Origin: Ciona intestinalis
Taxonomy: Eukaryota; Chordata; Ascidiacea; Phlebobranchia; Cionidae
Assembly (NCBI RefSeq): GCF_000224145.3
Contig: NC_020170.2
Coordinates: 1,072,300 to 1,136,299 of the forward strand
Reading direction: 5' to 3'
DNA: 64,000 nt
Shown here in pieces: positions 59,701 to 64,000 of this stretch. Position numbers and translations under genes: made by a program. Every line of letters starts with the position of its first letter. The stretch's first letter is position 1. The notes beneath the pieces were generated by a model that saw nothing but the letters and a program-made list of their open reading frames with translations, was not told where the DNA came from and did no database searches.

Positions 59701-62700
59701 ACAAAAACCCAGAAGAAAACTTTCGTACTTATAAAACATTAATCAAAACTTTAAAACTTCTCTTCAAAATCACTGGTAAACAAGAAGTGTACTTTGTTAC
59801 AAATATGTGTGGTTGAAAAACAGAAAACAATTGCTTTAGTTTAGACACAAGTCTTAACCTCTCAAGTACAAAACATCTCCCATATGTAACCACACAAACA
59901 ACAACCTTATTAATAAATCATGGGCAAACAAGTGGATTATGCAAAGCCAATGTTACCTTCAAGGAACCTTTGGTATATAAGATTGGACACGGGGGATAAT
60001 GGAACTTCCTCATTTGACTGTGGAGATGAGGATTTGGTTTGAGGAGTATTGCTTGTCTCATCTTCTTCATATAATGATAAGTTGGAGAAACCTTCTCTTG
60101 CATCGTCATTTAGTGGAAAGGGGAAAGGAGACCTGAATAAATTGAAATAATATACCACGTTTACCACCTTATGCACTCTGTCAAGTTATAGCAACACTTG
60201 GGCATTTTATACAAAACAGATATGGTAAACGTATATCCATGCAGTCATGCACTGATAACTTTTAAAGTTATTAAATAGGTGTCATCTCATTTAACAACCA
60301 CAAATGTCTATCTATATACACTGCAGAGTTATCGCCAATTTCAACACACATGGTTTATTTATACACAACACATTCATAACATAGGCATCTTCTTATACAC
60401 AAGAGACACATGGTGCATTCATACATCTCAAGCTAACTACCAACATAACATAGGTGGTGTCCCCACGTACAAAAGAGTCAAGACAACACACAATAATGTA
60501 TTGTTACCTCACGCTCACATTACATGAATACAAACTCACTTTGGTGTTTCAGTTGGTGAATGTAAGATGAGAGGTTTTCCTTCCTCTAGATTAGAGATAC
60601 TTGCATCACTGCTAAGTCGAGATTGAGAGACAGGTCGAGAGCCTTTGTTGGGAAATAGTAAAAAGAAATTCATAAATTGATGAAAAAAATAAGACGTTTT
60701 TGTACATTAGGATTTTAACATGTTTTTCTGTAAAGAAAATTGGTTTAGGATGCATTTAATAGTTTTAGGTTTTGCTATTTATTACCAGGAAATTTTATTT
60801 TGATTTTGTAGTGGTAAATTGAGTTTGTATAACTGTATTATGTGACCTTGAACTGACATTCACATATATTGCAGGATAGATCTATACAACTACGAAAAAA
60901 ACCTCTTCTTCTCACCTGCTGCATCATCTTTCTTCTTTTGACTTCCACTTCGGGAAAGTTTCTTCCGGAGTTTCCTGAGAGCTGACATCCTGCTTGAGTT
61001 CATCGAGGAAAATCCTTTTTTATCGGATTCGGACCACGCTCTTCTGCGAGGGTCTTCTAACACATCACGCTGGATTGTTTGCGGAATTCCTAAAAATCCA
61101 ATGTGTTTAAGATTATGGCAAGTCACCAAACACCGCAAAAGCTGTTTTTTACTTGTTTATTTTAGTGTATTAATGTGAGTTTCTATTTCAGACATAGATA
61201 TTTTGAAATTTAGATTTGGGACAAGTGTTCATAAGTAGTTAACATTATCATTATGAGAAGTAGTAGTTGTTTTTACAATGTAATTTAACCCCTCTCAGAC
61301 CTTTAAACTTTCAGCATTCAAAATGACTAATGGCATGCAAAGGTTTAGGTAGCAGACTTACATTATTGTTTCATAGTGATGTCAAACAAAAGTCATGTTA
61401 TTCAACTATGATGTCAACATTTTGCATTCATGTCTTTGGCAAAGATAGAAGTTGTAGATATAAAATGAATATAAAGTCAAACACAAAATATCCTTGGCAT
61501 TGCAATTACTGCAAGCACCTTCGAAATTCTTGGTTAATAATTACTCATCCATGCAGTTACACCCCTAACTGCGTTGGCTTTAAGCAAACATACCATGGAT
61601 AAATTCCCTTTATGAAATGTGTGCAAAGTTTTAAAAGCAAACACTGCCTTTAAAACAGGTGTCAAAAATACAAACAAAGAAAATGCTGTGGTTTAAACTG
61701 AATTTACTTTATATTCCGCATACTAACTCATAAATACAATGAATACAATAACTTGCACAAACCGCCAAACGATAAACTGTCCAAGAAATATTATGCTTAT
61801 TCCAAGAACTTAACTTAATATAAGTTTGATAAAAATATATTGTAAAACTTTAAATAATAAATTTATATATTTTCTATTATGGAACAGGTTTTTAACTACT
61901 CTCCTCCAGCTCAATACCATGAGAACAGTAATGAATTTATATATCCCAAATCTTACCACTAGCCACTTGTTGTTTATCTTGTTCATCTCCGCAACTGTCA
62001 CTGATGGTCCTTACAAGACTCCTATCGTACTTTTGCATGTGAGGTGTGTTCGCTACGTTGGAGCGGTCAAAACTTGCAATTCTATGAAACAACAAAGAAA
62101 AAATGACACATCAATATATAGGGTATAATATATATGATGGGGGAATGGCAATTACACAATGGTTATAAATTAAATAGTTATAAAGAACAGAAAATGTAGG
62201 GATTTAAAATGGTACATTCGCCTAATCACAATGTGCTTAATTGTATTGTGTAAACCTTAATCACACCACTTGAATTTGATTGACTGTTCCAAAACATTAA
62301 TTACTACATTCAAAATCATGTGATTATGGTGTGGTCCCTTGTGGACACATCCAGTGAATAAACAAAGTAGATTACACTTGTTTCAGATAATAACAAGTGC
62401 TTGAATGTAGTGGTGACTGGTGACCAATAGAACTTTGTGACTAAAAGTTTTTAAACTGAAAACACTACAAGTGACTGAATGATTATTTGAAAATAATAAA
62501 AAATACTTCCACAGGCTACTACTACATACACAGATCCGTCCCTCACAACAATAACATTAAGAAAATGAATTATCCACCCAGATTTTACAGACGTTTGAAT
62601 AATTGCAATTTGCAAAACAATAATTATATATCTATGTGATAAGAACTGAAACTGCACATGTTTAAATTATTTCTTGACTTTTAATATTTTGATGTTTTTG

Positions 62701-62950
62701 CAGACTGAACAAGAGTCGTCATAGAGAATTATGATTATATGTTCGATTCTAGGATTGTGAAATACTGTTGCAGATATACAACATGTAATTTATGATTCTC
62801 CTTACCCTGATCTTGGCCGTGGAGATTTGTAATAACCCTTTGGAGTGCTGTAGTATTGAAACATCACTGATGTGCTACGAGGTGACATACTGTACCTATT
62901 AAACGAGGTACTCATGCCAGAATTCGGTCCATTCAGTGACCTTGAATAGG
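53724..62950 (-). CDS. PRKAG: AMP-activated protein kinase gamma subunit, divergent, at least 681 aa (5' end not found)
   Basis: Fourteen minus-strand exons join in phase: 62806-62950, 61957-62081, 60916-61089, 60540-60642, 59957-60132, 59157-59352, 58569-58718, 57932-58049, 57277-57406, 56582-56735, 55888-55991, 54997-55115, 54381-54503, 53724-53954. A Ser-rich N-terminal extension resembles the long forms of human PRKAG2/3. The catalytic-complex region starts [19 protein letters not shown]1 has [10 protein letters not shown] and [14 protein letters not shown]2 ends [24 protein letters not shown]3 has [30 protein letters not shown]4 has [29 protein letters not shown]. Gamma subunits sense AMP, ADP and ATP for the kinase. 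Here two of the usual His-Arg pairs are altered, about 60 extra residues precede CBS4, and a 76-residue tail follows. The first visible exon needs an upstream exon, or starts at an internal Met. Confidence 0.92.
58461..58510. other. Assembly gap (50 N) in an AMPK gamma intron
   Basis: Run of exactly 50 N between the exons at 58569-58718 and 57932-58049. These two exons join in phase (GG then T) and give a continuous CBS2, so no exon is needed in the gap. Confidence 1.
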
Positions 62951-64000
62951 CTGCAATGACAGGTTAAAGTTAAGGATTTATGAGAAAACTATAACATAAA
63001 CAACACAAAAAAAACAACTTTTTTTAAAATCATAATACAATATTATTAAAATAGAATTGTCTCTACAGCTTTAAATAATAATTCCCAATGGGCCCCATCC
63101 TGGTTAACCCCATGTATTAGGAATGAATAAACTGTAGATATATACAGAGTTAGTGGTTTAGTATATTACCACAAATCATGATAATGTATGATGTAAGTCA
63201 CGTACGTGTTTTGTTTTCTTTCATTTAGTAAAAAAGCTTAGACTGTTATATCAAGATTATACTAATAGTAATATGTACTACATTGGAATAGGAATTCAAT
63301 AACAAAATTGACAACAAGCAGAAGTTCCTAATTATTTTACACAATAATGTTGCAAACATAATAATAAAACATAGTAGTTTTCATTGTTGAAGCCACACAA
63401 TGAAATCACCAACAAAGGGCCCATGTTGATAATTAATTTCTTAACAATTCGATCAATAGTTGTTGAGAATATTTTGTTTGCTCGCATAAATCGTTACAAA
63501 AGGCCACTATACCATCAATGGGGGTTAATAAACATATGGCAGATGTCACACGTAATGTGTGTATAAAAAAATAGTTGAGTAATTTACCACATGTAAGCGA
63601 TTTGTTTTAATAATTAATGAGAAATAAATCAAATCCTAAAGACAGTTTGTGTTTTTCAACTGTTTTAATTTAAAACGCGATCATCAAAGTAAAAGATTTG
63701 TAAAGCATGTTTTAAGTCATGTAAGTTATAGACATATATTATATCCTTTAACTTTTTAGCTGTTTCAGCACAAAAATGGTATTCCGCGGCTTTCGCCGAC
63801 CGCTGGCATACTTCACCACTACATTAGAAAATTAGACGGTTTGTTGCGGTCTTCTAATTGTCTTGGCAATCAACAAGACCAAACCATGGTTGATATATAT
63901 ATATTATTGTTCAAAATAAAAGGCTGTTGGAAACACTCATATAAGGTGTGTGTGTCATAACCCCTTCCCATATTTTCCAATAATTAATCTATCCATGTAC
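62951..64000. other. Region upstream of the first visible AMPK gamma exon
   Basis: Mostly AT-rich. One short GC-rich patch lies at about 63779-63812 (GTATTCCGCGGCTTTCGCCG), preceded on the plus strand by TTTTTAGCTGTTTCAG and an ATG that opens only 19 codons. It could be a start of something on the plus strand or part of a 5' exon on the minus strand. The first AMPK gamma exon is probably here or beyond the window. Confidence 0.4.

Noticed and set aside
63764-63840. snRNA, tRNA or histone-type stem-loop
   Set aside because: The hairpin does not match conserved boxes of any such RNA that I can recall.

Overview
The window looks like nuclear DNA from an ascidian tunicate, most likely a Ciona species. 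This is inferred from its low GC content, animal genes cut into many short exons by introns of a few hundred bases, dispersed short repeats between and inside genes, and protein sequences clearly related to but divergent from vertebrate orthologues. There are four runs of exactly 50 N (scaffold gaps). No bacterial, CRISPR, rRNA or credible viral content was seen. Exon calls were made by hand from GT-AG (or GC-AG) sites and reading-phase matching.

Layout. 0.2-1.5 kb: the 3' end of an unidentified gene (minus). 1.8-2.4 kb: a non-autonomous DNA transposon with 42-bp inverted ends and a 9-bp target duplication, carrying a tRNA-like block and a telomere-like minisatellite. 4.0-10.7 kb: nucleobindin (NUCB, minus), with a pair of equal-length alternative EF-hand exons and a glutamine/alanine-rich tail; its first exon and promoter are repeated at 11.5-12.0 kb across a gap. 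13.4-13.6 kb: a 52-aa putative secreted basic peptide (minus). 15.0-23.3 kb: CFAP69, an armadillo-type axonemal protein (minus). 24.7-31.6 kb: EMSY, a chromatin repressor with an ENT domain (minus). 32.1-33.2 kb: a one-exon acidic protein of unknown function (minus). 35.6-38.2 kb: ODF3/CIMAP1 sperm-tail protein (minus), sharing a 78-bp intergenic promoter with a small unknown basic protein read the other way (38.3-39.1 kb, plus). 40.0-52.5 kb: TTC28-like TPR plus CHAT protein (minus). 53.7-63 kb: an AMP-activated kinase gamma subunit (minus, 5' end not found), divergent at adenine-nucleotide contact residues and carrying an insertion before CBS4.

Almost all genes are on the minus strand. They are ordinary single-copy animal genes and do not form one pathway; CFAP69 and ODF3 are both ciliary or flagellar but are separated by EMSY and another gene. 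The most notable items are the composite transposon, the mutually exclusive nucleobindin exons, the altered AMPK gamma and the small secreted peptide.
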